In this document: positions 1 through 8,892 of the stretch, one piece after another
Position numbering within the stretch: the first letter of the stretch is position 1
How the letters are laid out: every line of letters begins with the position of its first letter
Assembly (NCBI GenBank): GCA_017524905.1
Contig: JAFXUP010000102.1
Span: 1-38,745 of the forward strand
DNA length: 38,745 nt
Source: Acholeplasmatales bacterium
GTDB lineage: Bacteria; Bacillota_I; Bacilli_A; Acholeplasmatales; Anaeroplasmataceae
Direction: 5' to 3'
Position numbers and translations under genes: made by a program
The notes under the pieces: generated by a model
Told to the model about the DNA's origin: nothing
What the model saw: only the letters and a program-made list of their open reading frames with translations
The model's database searches: none

Positions 1-1
1 C

Positions 2-1135
2 TTAAAAAATCTAGAATATTTAAAATTTGAATATGATGAATTAACATCTTTAAATTTATATCCTAATAAGGATAAGGACTTAGAAGAAAAAATAGCTAAA
101 TTAGCTAATTATGATAAAATTTTTTCTAATTTAAATGATGCATATCAAGCACTAGAAAATGATTTAGATCCTTTATCTAAAATATATGATGTGGCATCAA
201 GCTTATCAAAAATTAAAGAATTTGATTCTAAATATAATGAATATAATGAAAAGCTATTAGATTTATATTATGTTTCTTCTGAAATAAAAGATGAAATTTC
301 TAAAGATATTAATTCACTTGATTTTGATGAAGATGAATTAAATATGCTTATTGAAGAAGAAAATAATTTAAATAAGGCTAAAGAAAAATATAAAAAGAAT
401 TTAGATGAATTAATTGAATATTTAAAGAAAATAACTTTAGATATAGAAATTACAACAAATTATGATTTTGTACTCAATGAAGCTAATGATAAATTAAAAG
501 CATCTTTTGATATTTTAAAGGATAAGGCTTTAAAATTAAGCGATTATAGACATCTTATTGCAAAGAAATTTTCAAAAGAAATTGAAAATGAATGTAAGGA
601 TTTAGATTTAGATAATACAATTTTTGAAGTTTCATTTAAAGAAATTGATTTATCTGATTATTTAAATAAAGATGTATTTAAAGAAACAGGTATTGATGAT
701 GTTTCATTTAATTTAACATTTAATAAGGGTGAACCATTAATGCCTTTATATAAGGTTGCATCAGGTGGTGAAGCATCAAGATTTATGCTAGCTTTAAAAA
801 GCTATTTGAAAAAATCACTTAATGTTGATTTATATATCTTTGATGAAATTGATACAGGTGTATCAGGTTCAACTGCTAAAAAGATAGCTTTAAAGATGCA
901 TGAAATATCTAAGGGTGCTCAAGTATTATGTATAACTCATCTTCCTCAGGTGGCAGCAATAGGGGATTATCATAAGCATATTTATAAATTGGAAGAAGAA
1001 AATCGTACAATTACTCAAATCGAAGATTTAAATTTAGAAAGAAGAACTGAAGAAATAGCTTTAATGCTTTCTGGAGATAAAATGAGTATATATGCTTTAG
1101 AGCATGCAAAAGAATTATTGAAAAGAGATTTTTAA
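2..1135 (+). CDS. recN: DNA repair protein RecN, C-terminal part (5' end outside window)
   Basis: SMC-like ATPase that acts early in double-strand break repair. The reading frame is open from base 2, so the gene begins upstream and 377 C-terminal residues are visible. The first two thirds are a Glu/Lys/Leu-rich coiled coil. The ATPase head follows: the ABC-type signature VASGGEASRFMLALK, the Walker B segment LYIFDEIDTG and the switch segment ITHLPQVAAIGD, all in the usual RecN order and close to the C terminus. An internal GTG at 191 lies within the coiled coil and is not a start. The gene ends in a hairpin terminator shared with the convergent phosphatase gene. Confidence 0.95.
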   Translation, partial: LKNLEYLKFEYDELTSLNLYPNKDKDLEEKIAKLANYDKIFSNLNDAYQALENDLDPLSKIYDVASSLSKIKEFDSKYNEYNEKLLDLYYVSSEIKDEISKDINSLDFDEDELNMLIEEENNLNKAKEKYKKNLDELIEYLKKITLDIEITTNYDFVLNEANDKLKASFDILKDKALKLSDYRHLIAKKFSKEIENECKDLDLDNTIFEVSFKEIDLSDYLNKDVFKETGIDDVSFNLTFNKGEPLMPLYKVASGGEASRFMLALKSYLKKSLNVDLYIFDEIDTGVSGSTAKKIALKMHEISKGAQVLCITHLPQVAAIGDYHKHIYKLEEENRTITQIEDLNLERRTEEIALMLSGDKMSIYALEHAKELLKRDF

Positions 1136-1181
1136 AACAATAACATTACATCTTTATAAATTAAGGTATATGGAAAAATTA

Positions 1182-1206
1182 AAAAAAGGACTTTTAGTCC
1201 TTTTTT
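1182..1206. terminator. Bidirectional terminator between recN and the HAD gene
   Basis: Stem of 11 bp (AAAAAAGGACT with AGTCCTTTTTT) and a 3-nt loop. The A and T runs give a U tail in both directions. The last codons and the stop of the minus-strand gene lie inside the stem. Confidence 0.85.
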
Positions 1207-2012
1207 GCATTATTAATAAATTTATTAATTGCGTAAGCAACGCCACTTTCTAAATTTGATTTAGTAATGAAATTTGCTTTATCTAAAACCTCTTTAAAGG
1301 CATTTTCCATTGCTACACCAACATTTGCTTTTAAAATCATTGGTAAATCATTATCTGCATCACCTATTGCCATAGTATCCTTTAAATCAATATTTAAATA
1401 TTTAGCTAAGAATTCTAAGGCTTCACCTTTATTAGTTGTCTTATTTAAAAATTCTAAAAAGATTTTAGATGATCTTAATACTGAATATTTATTGTTATAT
1501 AATTCTTTAAATTTTGGTGTTATTCTTGTGATATCTGCATCACTTGCAACAAGCATTGCTTTAATAAATAAGTCATTATCATTTATTTTGTTAAAATCAA
1601 ATACTTTAGCATCAATTTTATTGATTGTTTCTTCAACTAAAGTATAAGGATTTTTAAGTGGTGTAATTAAATCTTCATTTTCTTTAAAGGCATGAATATA
1701 AACATTTTCTTCCTTTGATTTTTTATATAATTCCTTTACATAAGCTCCATCAATAGTAGAAGAATAGATTATTTCATTTTTACCAACATTTAAGATTTTT
1801 CCACCATTATATAAAATTACATAATCATTATCATATATTAAATCTAATTCCTTTAAGGTTGGCATAACACCATTAAGTGGTCTTCCTGTTGCGATAACAA
1901 CATAAGCTCCATTTTCTTTTGCTTTTTTTATTGCATCTTTATTTTCTTTTGATATGTTTTTTTCATTATCAAATAAAGTTCCATCTAAATCGATAGTAAC
2001 AAGCTTAATCAT
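1194..2012 (-). CDS. Cof-type HAD-IIB family phosphatase
   Basis: Predicted cytoplasmic sugar-phosphate or nucleotide phosphatase of the HAD superfamily, Cof/YidA-like subgroup, 272 residues, which is usual for the family. Motif I is TIDLDGTLFD with nucleophile D8 and acid/base D10. The motif II region is VVIATGR, and motif IV is GDADNDLPM near residue 217. The large middle section corresponds to the C2B cap. The start ATG follows AGGAGGAAATA. A terminator of the upstream small gene ends about ten bases before this ribosome binding site, so expression may depend on read-through. The exact substrate cannot be read from sequence. Confidence 0.88.
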   Translation of the reverse strand: MIKLVTIDLDGTLFDNEKNISKENKDAIKKAKENGAYVVIATGRPLNGVMPTLKELDLIYDNDYVILYNGGKILNVGKNEIIYSSTIDGAYVKELYKKSKEENVYIHAFKENEDLITPLKNPYTLVEETINKIDAKVFDFNKINDNDLFIKAMLVASDADITRITPKFKELYNNKYSVLRSSKIFLEFLNKTTNKGEALEFLAKYLNIDLKDTMAIGDADNDLPMILKANVGVAMENAFKEVLDKANFITKSNLESGVAYAINKFINNAKKD

Positions 2013-2023
2013 TATTTCCTCCT

Positions 2024-2057
2024 AAAAAAAAGACTCCAAAGCTTTTGTCTTTGGAGT
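2024..2057 (-). terminator. Terminator of the small membrane protein gene
   Basis: Read on the minus strand: a 9-bp stem ACTCCAAAG/CTTTGGAGT with a 7-nt loop, then a run of eight T. The T run abuts the ribosome binding site of the following HAD gene. Confidence 0.8.
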
Positions 2058-2058
2058 A

Positions 2059-2238
2059 TTAACCGTGAAGAACGTATTGAACAATAGCGTAAATTAATGA
2101 TACTAAACCAGCAGATAACATGGCTAAAGCTAAAACAGTAACAATAATTTTACCTACAGGGCTCTTTACAGGGTTGCTATAAACTCTTTCTTTTTTCTCT
2201 TCTTTTTTATAAGTATTATTATTTTTATTATTTGCCAT
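2059..2238 (-). CDS. Small single-span membrane protein, 59 residues
   Basis: Short gene with a good ribosome binding site (AGGAG, 8 nt before ATG). The product has a polar, Asn/Lys/Glu-rich N-terminal half of about 27 residues, then one hydrophobic helix (IIVTVLALAMLSAGLVSLIY, residues about 31-50) and a short tail ending HG. The layout of basic head plus one helix resembles the tiny DUF4044-type membrane proteins of Bacilli, but this is only a pattern match and no function is known. It has its own strong terminator, which supports it being a real expressed gene. It is divergent from dinB. Confidence 0.7.
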   Translation of the reverse strand: MANNKNNNTYKKEEKKERVYSNPVKSPVGKIIVTVLALAMLSAGLVSLIYAIVQYVLHG

Positions 2239-2327
2239 ACTTATTTCTCCTAAATACCTAAAAATATGTTATAATTGTAAACAAAGTTATTATATAATAT
2301 TTTTTTAAAAAAAGGAAGAAGAATAAT

Positions 2328-3506
2328 ATGGAAAATCATTCTAAAATAATATTTCATATTGATATGAATGCCTTCTTTTGTTCAGTAGCTTGTATTTTAT
2401 ATCCTCATCTTAGAGGTAAAGCTTTTGCAATAGGAAGGGAAAACTCCTATAAAGGAGTTATTTCAACTGCATCTTATGAGGCGAGAGCTTTAGGAATCCA
2501 TTCAGCTCAGCCTTTGGCTGAAGCTTATAAAATTAAGCCTGATTTAAGGGTTGTTCATATCGATTATTCTATATATAATGACTATCATAAAAAATTTGTT
2601 AAGCTAATAAGTGAATATACTAATATAATTGAGGTTGCATCAATTGATGAGGTTTATGCTGATATGACCTTAATATCTAAAAAAATTCATCCAATTGTTT
2701 TGGCTAAAGAAATTCAATTAAGATTATTAAAGGAGCATAACCTACCTTGCTCAATTGGAATAGCACCAACATTATTTTTAGCTAAAATGGCATCTGATAT
2801 GAAAAAGCCATTAGGCTTAACAGTTATAAGAAAAAGAGAAGTAAAGGATATATTATATCCTCTTCCTGTAAAAGATATTTTTGGAATTGGTAAAAAGACA
2901 TTTCCTAAATTAATGGAAAAGGGTATTAATACAATTGCGGATTTTATGAATCCTGAAAATAAAGATAAAATTATAAATACTGTTGGAGAAAATATTTATA
3001 ATTATGCTTATAATCATATTTTAGGTAATTCAAGCAATATTGTTGATCCTTATAGGTATGATGAATCTAAATCTATTTCAACATCTGAAACATTTGATGT
3101 GCCTTTAATATCTTTTGATGAAATAATTATTGAATTAAGAAGAATGACAAAATCTATCTATAAAAGAATGATTAAGGATAATTATTTTACTAAAACTGTA
3201 ACATTAACCTTAAGAGATACAAATTTTAATACAATAACACGACAAATCAGCTATGATGAATATACTGATTCTTTTGATGAAATATTTGATTCTGTTTATG
3301 AGCTTTTAGAAGAAAATATGAAAGATTTAGAATATAGATTAATAGGTGTTGGTGTTTCTAATTTGGTTAAAGAGGATAAATTACCAAAAGAATATAATTT
3401 ATTTACTTTAGCTGATACATCCAATAAAGAAATTGTAATTGAAAATTTAATTAATGATTTCCAAGTAAAATTTGGCAAAAATGCCTTATATAGGAAGAAA
3501 AAATGA
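2328..3506 (+). CDS. dinB: DNA polymerase IV (Y family)
   Basis: Error-prone translesion polymerase, 392 residues, a usual length. Visible motifs are FHIDMNAFFCSV (catalytic D12, aromatic steric gate about F17), ASYEARALGIHSAQP in the fingers, and ASIDEVYADMT with catalytic D107 and E108, followed by the helix-hairpin-helix IFGIGKKTFPKLMEKGI and the little-finger domain. The start is an ATG about 8 nt after AAAGGAAG. Its TGA stop overlaps the next start (ATGA), suggesting translational coupling. I see no LexA/DinR-type box upstream, so SOS control is not evident. No clear beta-clamp binding peptide stands out at the C terminus. Confidence 0.93.
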   Translation: MENHSKIIFHIDMNAFFCSVACILYPHLRGKAFAIGRENSYKGVISTASYEARALGIHSAQPLAEAYKIKPDLRVVHIDYSIYNDYHKKFVKLISEYTNIIEVASIDEVYADMTLISKKIHPIVLAKEIQLRLLKEHNLPCSIGIAPTLFLAKMASDMKKPLGLTVIRKREVKDILYPLPVKDIFGIGKKTFPKLMEKGINTIADFMNPENKDKIINTVGENIYNYAYNHILGNSSNIVDPYRYDESKSISTSETFDVPLISFDEIIIELRRMTKSIYKRMIKDNYFTKTVTLTLRDTNFNTITRQISYDEYTDSFDEIFDSVYELLEENMKDLEYRLIGVGVSNLVKEDKLPKEYNLFTLADTSNKEIVIENLINDFQVKFGKNALYRKKK

Positions 3507-4504
3507 TTAAAGAAGATAAAGAAGAATGGATAAATTTATATACAATTGCTGATGAAGCGTATGAATATGCTCCATGGAATTATATAAAGGAAACAGAGTT
3601 TTTAGCCTTTATAGATGATAAGGAAGATATTTGGTATGCATCTATATTAGGAAATAATAAGAAATTTTATGGAATTATATTTATTAATAACAACAATATA
3701 AATAAATATTTAGAAATATATGAAAATAATTATTCTGCAATCCAAGCCTTTAATTATCAAATTGGATTAATGGTATCATTTGTTAATAAAAAGGATTTAA
3801 AGGATGATGAATTACATTTATTAAAGGAATTAGGAATAAGCTTTAATGATATGGCTATAAAATTTCAAAAATTTGAAAAGGGATATTTACCACATTTATT
3901 AAATTTAGAAGATGTTAAAAAATTCTCTTATATTTTGAATAATTTTATGGTAATATTTAAACATCTAAAAAATAAGAAGGTTTTACCTCCTAAAAAAGGT
4001 GAAATGCTTGCTAGATTTTATTCTTCAAATGATTTAAATTATCATACAGCTAATGTTGATTTTTATAAACCTGAAGAAAAATATGATATAATCAGTATGG
4101 ATTCTTATGATTTAGATTTTTCAAGTTGTAAGAAAAAAGATATTGATATAGAATTTGATTTTATAAATTATTTACCTGTTGCTATAGGAACAAACTATTC
4201 ATCTGGTAAATATAAATTAAATAAATATTATGCTTTTGCTGATTCAACTAACAATCAATTAATCAAAATTGATATTGTTGATGATAATTCATTTGAAAAT
4301 GAAAATGAATATAATAAGGCTATGGTTAATAAATTAATTGAATTTATAAAAACGAATTATATACCTAGATCAATTATCGTAAGAGATAATTATAGCTATA
4401 ACCTTTTGAAGGAATTTAAGGATAAAGCTAATATTTCAGTTAAAATTGATAAAATACGTGTTATTGACGTATTTATTGACTCATTTATGAAAGGAAAAAA
4501 ATAA
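3503..4504 (+). CDS. Uncharacterised protein, DUF7309/DUF6930-like
   Basis: 333-residue soluble protein without membrane segments. The N terminus (aromatic W10, then WNY, then a repeated pattern around FLAFIDD...WYASILG...YGIIF...KYLEIYE) resembles the N-terminal domain of a Bacillota family annotated DUF7309. The C-terminal part with RSIIVRDNYSYNLLKEF and VFIDSFM resembles the DUF6930 half, whose activity is unknown. Family assignment is from memory of the pattern and moderately secure. The gene overlaps dinB by 4 nt and is one base from the helicase gene, so the three are very probably co-transcribed and coupled. Confidence 0.6.
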   Translation: MIKEDKEEWINLYTIADEAYEYAPWNYIKETEFLAFIDDKEDIWYASILGNNKKFYGIIFINNNNINKYLEIYENNYSAIQAFNYQIGLMVSFVNKKDLKDDELHLLKELGISFNDMAIKFQKFEKGYLPHLLNLEDVKKFSYILNNFMVIFKHLKNKKVLPPKKGEMLARFYSSNDLNYHTANVDFYKPEEKYDIISMDSYDLDFSSCKKKDIDIEFDFINYLPVAIGTNYSSGKYKLNKYYAFADSTNNQLIKIDIVDDNSFENENEYNKAMVNKLIEFIKTNYIPRSIIVRDNYSYNLLKEFKDKANISVKIDKIRVIDVFIDSFMKGKK

Positions 4505-4505
4505 A

Positions 4506-5804
4506 ATGTTATTTGATGGATATGAACTAAAGGATTACATTGTTAAAGCCTTAAAAGACCTTAAATTCGAATCTTTCACAACTGTTCAGCATGAGGTTTT
4601 TGATAATTTAAATAACAATAAGAATATCATTGCTAAATCAAAAACTGGATCTGGAAAGACTCATTCATTTTTAGTTCCTATCTTCAATGATTTAGATGAA
4701 GATGATTATAAAGTACAGGCATTAATTGTTGCCCCAACAAAGGAGCTATCACTTCAAATTTATAAAATGGCTCAGCATATAGCATCTTTTTCTGATAAAA
4801 GAATTGTTATAAAAAATTATTCAGGTGGTACTGATAGACAAAAGGAGATTGAAAAGCTTTCAACTACATCACCTCAAATTGTTATTGGTACATTAGGTAA
4901 AATTAAGGATTTAGCAATAAAAGAAAATGTATTAAAAATTTATACAGCTAAATATTTTATTTGTGATGAGGCAGATATGACCTTCGATGAAACAAATATT
5001 GATGATTTAGATGGTATAGCTACAGTATTGAATAATGCTAAATTTATGTTTTTTTCTGCAACTTTTGCTGAAAAGATATTACCTACAATGAAAAAATATA
5101 TAACAAATGTTGAATTCATTGATATTAAGGAAGCTCAAAACCAAATAAAGCATATTTGGATTCCTTTAAAATATAAGGATAGATATGAGGTTTTAAAGGA
5201 TTTATTAAATACTATGCAACCATACCTATGTATGATTTTTTGTAACAAAAAGGAAAATGTTATAGAATTAGCATCTAAATTATCTAATGATGGATATTTT
5301 GTTGGAATGATGCATGGTGATTTAAGCCAAAGAGAAAGAAAAAGAATATTAAAGGAATGTAATGAATTAAAATATCAATTTTTAGTTTGTACAGATATTG
5401 CCGCAAGAGGTATTGATATTAAAGGTGTTTCTCATATTATAAATTATGAATTACCTAGAGATTTTGAATTCTATTTACATAGAAGTGGAAGAACAGGTCG
5501 TATGTTTAATGATGGTATTGTTTATTCATTTTATGAGGAATTAGATAATCAATATCTGGACAATTTAAATAAAAAGGATATTAAGCCTGAATATTTTGAA
5601 ATTAAAAATAAAGAGCTTGTTCATTATAAAGGTAGAAATACTCGTGAAAATAGAGTTAAGCCTAAAACTAATTATGAATTAGAAGCTAAAAAATTTGTTC
5701 CTAAGGCAACTAAGGTTAAGCCTGGATATAAGAAAAAAAGAGAAGAACAAATTAAAAAAATAGCTGAAAGCTTAAAAAAGAAAGATAAAAGAAGAAAAAA
5801 ATAA
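4506..5804 (+). CDS. DEAD-box RNA helicase
   Basis: ATP-dependent RNA helicase of 432 residues. Motifs in order: Q motif around residues 22-28 (ESFTTVQ), motif I AKSKTGSGKT (43-52), Ia APTKELSLQ, GTLGK, motif II DEAD (154-157), motif III SAT (184-186), MHGDLSQRERKRIL, CTDIAARGIDI, and motif VI HRSGRTGR. The last 60 residues are strongly basic (Lys/Arg-rich), a common RNA-binding tail. Motif I has Lys-Ser-Lys in place of the more usual alanine-rich lead-in. The architecture fits CshA/CshB/RhlB-type ribosome assembly or mRNA decay helicases, but I cannot tell which. Third gene of the dinB operon, followed by a terminator. Confidence 0.92.
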   Translation: MLFDGYELKDYIVKALKDLKFESFTTVQHEVFDNLNNNKNIIAKSKTGSGKTHSFLVPIFNDLDEDDYKVQALIVAPTKELSLQIYKMAQHIASFSDKRIVIKNYSGGTDRQKEIEKLSTTSPQIVIGTLGKIKDLAIKENVLKIYTAKYFICDEADMTFDETNIDDLDGIATVLNNAKFMFFSATFAEKILPTMKKYITNVEFIDIKEAQNQIKHIWIPLKYKDRYEVLKDLLNTMQPYLCMIFCNKKENVIELASKLSNDGYFVGMMHGDLSQRERKRILKECNELKYQFLVCTDIAARGIDIKGVSHIINYELPRDFEFYLHRSGRTGRMFNDGIVYSFYEELDNQYLDNLNKKDIKPEYFEIKNKELVHYKGRNTRENRVKPKTNYELEAKKFVPKATKVKPGYKKKREEQIKKIAESLKKKDKRRKK

Positions 5805-5835
5805 AATATTTTTATCAAAAATAAAGATTTTTAAT

Positions 5836-5858
5836 AGCCCTTTACTTAGGGCTTTTTT
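5836..5858 (+). terminator. Terminator of the dinB operon
   Basis: 6-bp stem AGCCCT/AGGGCT with a 6-nt loop, followed by a run of T. It lies about 30 nt after the helicase stop. Confidence 0.75.
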
Positions 5859-5890
5859 CGTGTTAAAAAGTAAGTAGAGGTGAGGGAATA

Positions 5891-5911
5891 GGTAAATATA
5901 AAATATTTACC
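5891..5911. promoter_or_regulatory. Perfect 9-bp inverted repeat in intergenic region
   Basis: GGTAAATAT and ATATTTACC separated by three A. It lies just after the helicase terminator in the gene-free interval 5805-6172. It could be a protein-binding operator or part of an RNA. No gene start is near on either strand. Confidence 0.35.
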
Positions 5912-6000
5912 AAAAAATTCATTTTAATTTTTGTGTTAAGCTATGGATTAATAAATTTTTAAATTCTATATTATTTTTGGGATTAATGATAAATCATATT

Positions 6001-6120
6001 AGTTAGATTGAAAAAGGAACTTAAAAAATTTTAATCAAACTGAATTAGAAATTTGTTACATTTAGTATAGCTATACACGGGGAAGGCCCTAGCAATTTGG
6101 ATGCTAGGGCCAAGTTTTTT
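6001..6120 (+). ncRNA. Candidate small structured RNA with its own terminator
   Basis: The interval 5865-6120 has no open frame longer than about ten codons, yet ends in a strong plus-strand terminator (6085-6120). Upstream, 6001-6013 can pair with 6029-6041 (12 of 13 positions paired, one of them a wobble), with a 15-nt loop containing AAGGA. Two successive hairpins with a U tail look like a small RNA, or the 3' part of one. I see no convincing promoter, and I do not recognise the family. It could also be a long untranslated tail of the helicase operon. Confidence 0.35.
6085..6120 (+). terminator. Strong rho-independent terminator with no gene before it
   Basis: Perfect 10-bp stem GGCCCTAGCA/TGCTAGGGCC with a 7-nt loop, then AAG and six T. 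It is the most GC-rich hairpin in the region. The nearest plus-strand gene ends 280 nt upstream and already has a terminator. Confidence 0.75.
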
Positions 6121-6129
6121 ATATAATTA

Positions 6130-6164
6130 AAAAAAGCTGATTGAAATTCAAATTCAATCAGCTT
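6130..6164 (-). terminator. Terminator of the glgA-glgC operon
   Basis: 12-bp stem AAGCTGATTGAA/TTCAATCAGCTT with a 7-nt loop. Read on the minus strand it is followed by a T run. It lies 9 nt after the glgC stop. Confidence 0.85.
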
Positions 6165-6172
6165 AATATTAT

Positions 6173-7402
6173 TTACTTTAATGTTTCGCCAGATTTTAAA
6201 TGCTTAACATTAATTTCTTTATGGTTCATAGAAGAGAAAATTCTAACATTTCTTTCGATTTCTAAACCTTCTGGTAAAATTAATTTCTTACCAATAACAT
6301 TTAAACCACTTGATAATACCTTAGGATTATCCTTATTTGGTGTTCTATCATCACCATAACCAATCTTTGAATTATTTCCAATTACTGTTTCTTTATCAAT
6401 AATTGTATCTTCGATATAGCAGTTTTCACCGATAACAACATCATTTAAAATGATTGAATGCTTAACTGTTGAACCTTTACCAACAACTACACCTGGAGAT
6501 AATACTGATTCTTCAACATTACCTTCAATTCTACAACCATTTGAAATTAAAGAAGTAGAAATAGATGCATGTTCACCAACCTTTACTGGAGGTAAATCTT
6601 CAGTTCTTGTGAAAATCTTCCATTTTGGATCATATAAATCTAAAGCAACATCATGGCATAATTCTATGTTAGCTTCAACATAAGAATCATATGTTCCTAC
6701 ATCCTTCCAATAATCATAGAATTCATAGGCATAAACCTTTTTAGTTTGAATCATTTCAGGAATGATATGCATACCGAAATCTAGATCCTTAATATCTGGA
6801 TGAGATTCAATTGCTTCAATTAATGCATCAGTTGAGAATACATAAATACCCATTGATGCTTTATTTGATTTTGGATTCTTTGGTTTTTCAACGAATTTGT
6901 TAATTCTTAATTGCTCATCAGTTTCTAAGATACCGAAACGAGAAGCTTCATCTATAGGAACAATCTTAGCACAAATTGTTAAATCTGCACCTGTCTTTTT
7001 GTGTTGTTCGATTACTTTTGAATAATCCATCTTATAGATGTGGTCACCTGATAGGATTAATACATATTTAGATGCATAACGTTTAACGAACTCTAAGTTC
7101 TTTCTAACAGCATCTGCAGTTCCTTCATACCAAGAGTTATTTGGTTGAAGAAGTGTTACAAATGAATCACGTCTGTCTAAGTCCCAAGGCTTACCAACAC
7201 CGATGTGTTCATTTAATGAAAGTGGTAAATATTGTGTTAGGATACCAATTTGGTAAATTCCTGAATTTGTACAATTTGATAGTGCAAAGTCAATGATTCT
7301 AAATTTTCCTCCAAATGGTACTGCTGGTTTAGAACGCTTTTCAGATAAGATATCTAATCTAGAACCTCTACCACCAGCTAAAATTAAAGCTAAAGTTTCC
7401 AT
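6173..7402 (-). CDS. glgC: Glucose-1-phosphate adenylyltransferase
   Basis: Makes ADP-glucose from ATP and glucose 1-phosphate, the committed step of glycogen synthesis. 409 residues. The N-terminal nucleotidyltransferase domain opens with LALILAGGRGSRL (4-16) and RSKPAVPFGGKFRIIDFALS, and carries YLLSLSG-like and AGTADAV-like segments (here YVLILSGDHIYKMDY and EGTADAVRKN). The C-terminal part (about 300-409) is a left-handed beta-helix with hexapeptide-like VVGKGS, VVIGENC, TVIGNNS repeats. The ATG follows AGGGGAGG. It lies 12 nt downstream of glgA in one operon. No glgD partner or branching enzyme is in the window. Confidence 0.95.
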   Translation of the reverse strand: METLALILAGGRGSRLDILSEKRSKPAVPFGGKFRIIDFALSNCTNSGIYQIGILTQYLPLSLNEHIGVGKPWDLDRRDSFVTLLQPNNSWYEGTADAVRKNLEFVKRYASKYVLILSGDHIYKMDYSKVIEQHKKTGADLTICAKIVPIDEASRFGILETDEQLRINKFVEKPKNPKSNKASMGIYVFSTDALIEAIESHPDIKDLDFGMHIIPEMIQTKKVYAYEFYDYWKDVGTYDSYVEANIELCHDVALDLYDPKWKIFTRTEDLPPVKVGEHASISTSLISNGCRIEGNVEESVLSPGVVVGKGSTVKHSIILNDVVIGENCYIEDTIIDKETVIGNNSKIGYGDDRTPNKDNPKVLSSGLNVIGKKLILPEGLEIERNVRIFSSMNHKEINVKHLKSGETLK

Positions 7403-7414
7403 ATAATTCCTCCC

Positions 7415-8833
7415 CTATTTTTCTAAAGCTTTTTTATACAACTCAATATAAGATTTGGCTGATTTTTCCCAGCTATAATCTTGTTCCATGGCATGCTTTA
7501 CTAGAGTTTGCCATACCTCTTTGTTGTTATTATAAGTGTTTAATGCTAAATACATTACATTCTTTAAATCATGAGCATTAAAGTTTGTAAATGAGAATCC
7601 TGTACCTTCTTTTGTATATTGGTTAAATGGTATAACTGTATCCTTTAAACCACCAGTTTCTCTTACTAATGGTAATGTACCATATCTCATTGCAATCATT
7701 TGACCTAATCCGCATGGTTCAAATTTTGATGGCATTAAGAAGATATCGCATCCTGCATAAATTCTTTGTGCTACAGCATCTGAATATCCAATATAGCATT
7801 TAAATCTATCTGGATATTTAGCTTCCATAGAACGGAAGAAGTCTTCGTAAATTTTATCTCCTGAACCCATTAAAATGAATTTAGCGTTTGAATATGTGAT
7901 TACATCTTCAATTGTAGGCATTAATAAATCTAAGCCCTTTTGTTCAACTAATCTAGAAACTAAACCAAATACAGGAACATCTTCTGTAGACATACCGAAA
8001 TCTTTTAATAAAGCTTCCTTGTTTGCCTTTTTACCTGATTTAGCAGTTTTTACTGTATAATTTTTATAGATTGCTTTATCTGTTGCTGGATCAAATTTAA
8101 CTGTATCAATACCGTTAATGATTCCATAAAAATCAAAATATCTTAAACCTAACATATTATTAAGCTTATAACCATAATAATCTGTTAATACTTCGTTTTT
8201 ATATGTTGGAGATACAGTGTTTATAACACTTGATTCCATAATAGCAGTTTTCATAAAATTAATGCATCCTTCAAATTCAAGTGAGCTTGAATAAGGGAAG
8301 AATAAGATATTCTTAATATCCATAGGGAAATTACCTTGATATTGAATATTATGAATACTAAATACTGTTTTAATTCTATTAAATTCTTGGTAAGCATAGT
8401 AGTTAGCCTTTAAAATATAAGGTACTAAACCTGTTTGCCAGTCATTTAAATGAATAATATCTGGGAAGAACTGAATAACTTTCATAGCTTCTAAGATAGC
8501 AAAATCAAAGAAAGCAAATCTCTCACCATCATCGCCGTAGCCATAGAATCCATCACGGTAGAAATATCTATCGCTATCTATGAAATAAAAATCTACTCCA
8601 TCATATTCTTGATGGAATACACCAACATATTCTGTTGATTGTCCAATTCTAACATAGGCATATCCTACATATGATGCAGTGTTTTTATCCTTAATTTTTT
8701 TATAATAAGGCATCATTACTCTTGCATCTACTCCATTAGCCTTTAAAGCCTTAGGAAGAGCACCTATTACGTCAGCAAGACCTCCTGTTTTAGCAAAAGG
8801 AGCAGCCTCACTTGCACAAATTAGAACTTTCAT
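7415..8833 (-). CDS. glgA: Glycogen synthase (ADP-glucose, GT5)
   Basis: Transfers glucose from ADP-glucose to the growing alpha-1,4-glucan. 472 residues, the usual bacterial length. The N terminus carries the family hallmark MKVLICASEAAPFAKTGGLADV with the KTGGL loop at 15-19. Later come HLNDWQTGL, VFSIHNIQYQGNFP, NGIDTVKFDP, LVSRLVEQKGLDLL and the C-terminal SKFEPCGLGQMIAMRYGTLP with the conserved EPCGL-type catalytic segment. First gene of the glgA-glgC operon, read from a near-consensus promoter in the divergent region. The ATG has only a weak ribosome binding site (AGGTGAG). Confidence 0.96.
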   Translation of the reverse strand: MKVLICASEAAPFAKTGGLADVIGALPKALKANGVDARVMMPYYKKIKDKNTASYVGYAYVRIGQSTEYVGVFHQEYDGVDFYFIDSDRYFYRDGFYGYGDDGERFAFFDFAILEAMKVIQFFPDIIHLNDWQTGLVPYILKANYYAYQEFNRIKTVFSIHNIQYQGNFPMDIKNILFFPYSSSLEFEGCINFMKTAIMESSVINTVSPTYKNEVLTDYYGYKLNNMLGLRYFDFYGIINGIDTVKFDPATDKAIYKNYTVKTAKSGKKANKEALLKDFGMSTEDVPVFGLVSRLVEQKGLDLLMPTIEDVITYSNAKFILMGSGDKIYEDFFRSMEAKYPDRFKCYIGYSDAVAQRIYAGCDIFLMPSKFEPCGLGQMIAMRYGTLPLVRETGGLKDTVIPFNQYTKEGTGFSFTNFNAHDLKNVMYLALNTYNNNKEVWQTLVKHAMEQDYSWEKSAKSYIELYKKALEK

Positions 8834-8892
8834 TTTCTCACCTAGTTTCCTTTATTTATTTTTTCATAAGTATATAATACTTCCTAATTAAA

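Noticed and set aside
2239..2327. SOS (LexA) box before dinB
   Set aside because: No GAACNNNNGTTC-type site is present.
6141..6683. Plus-strand open frames inside glgC
   Set aside because: They are the reverse of a well-conserved gene, with no ribosome binding site and no recognisable product.
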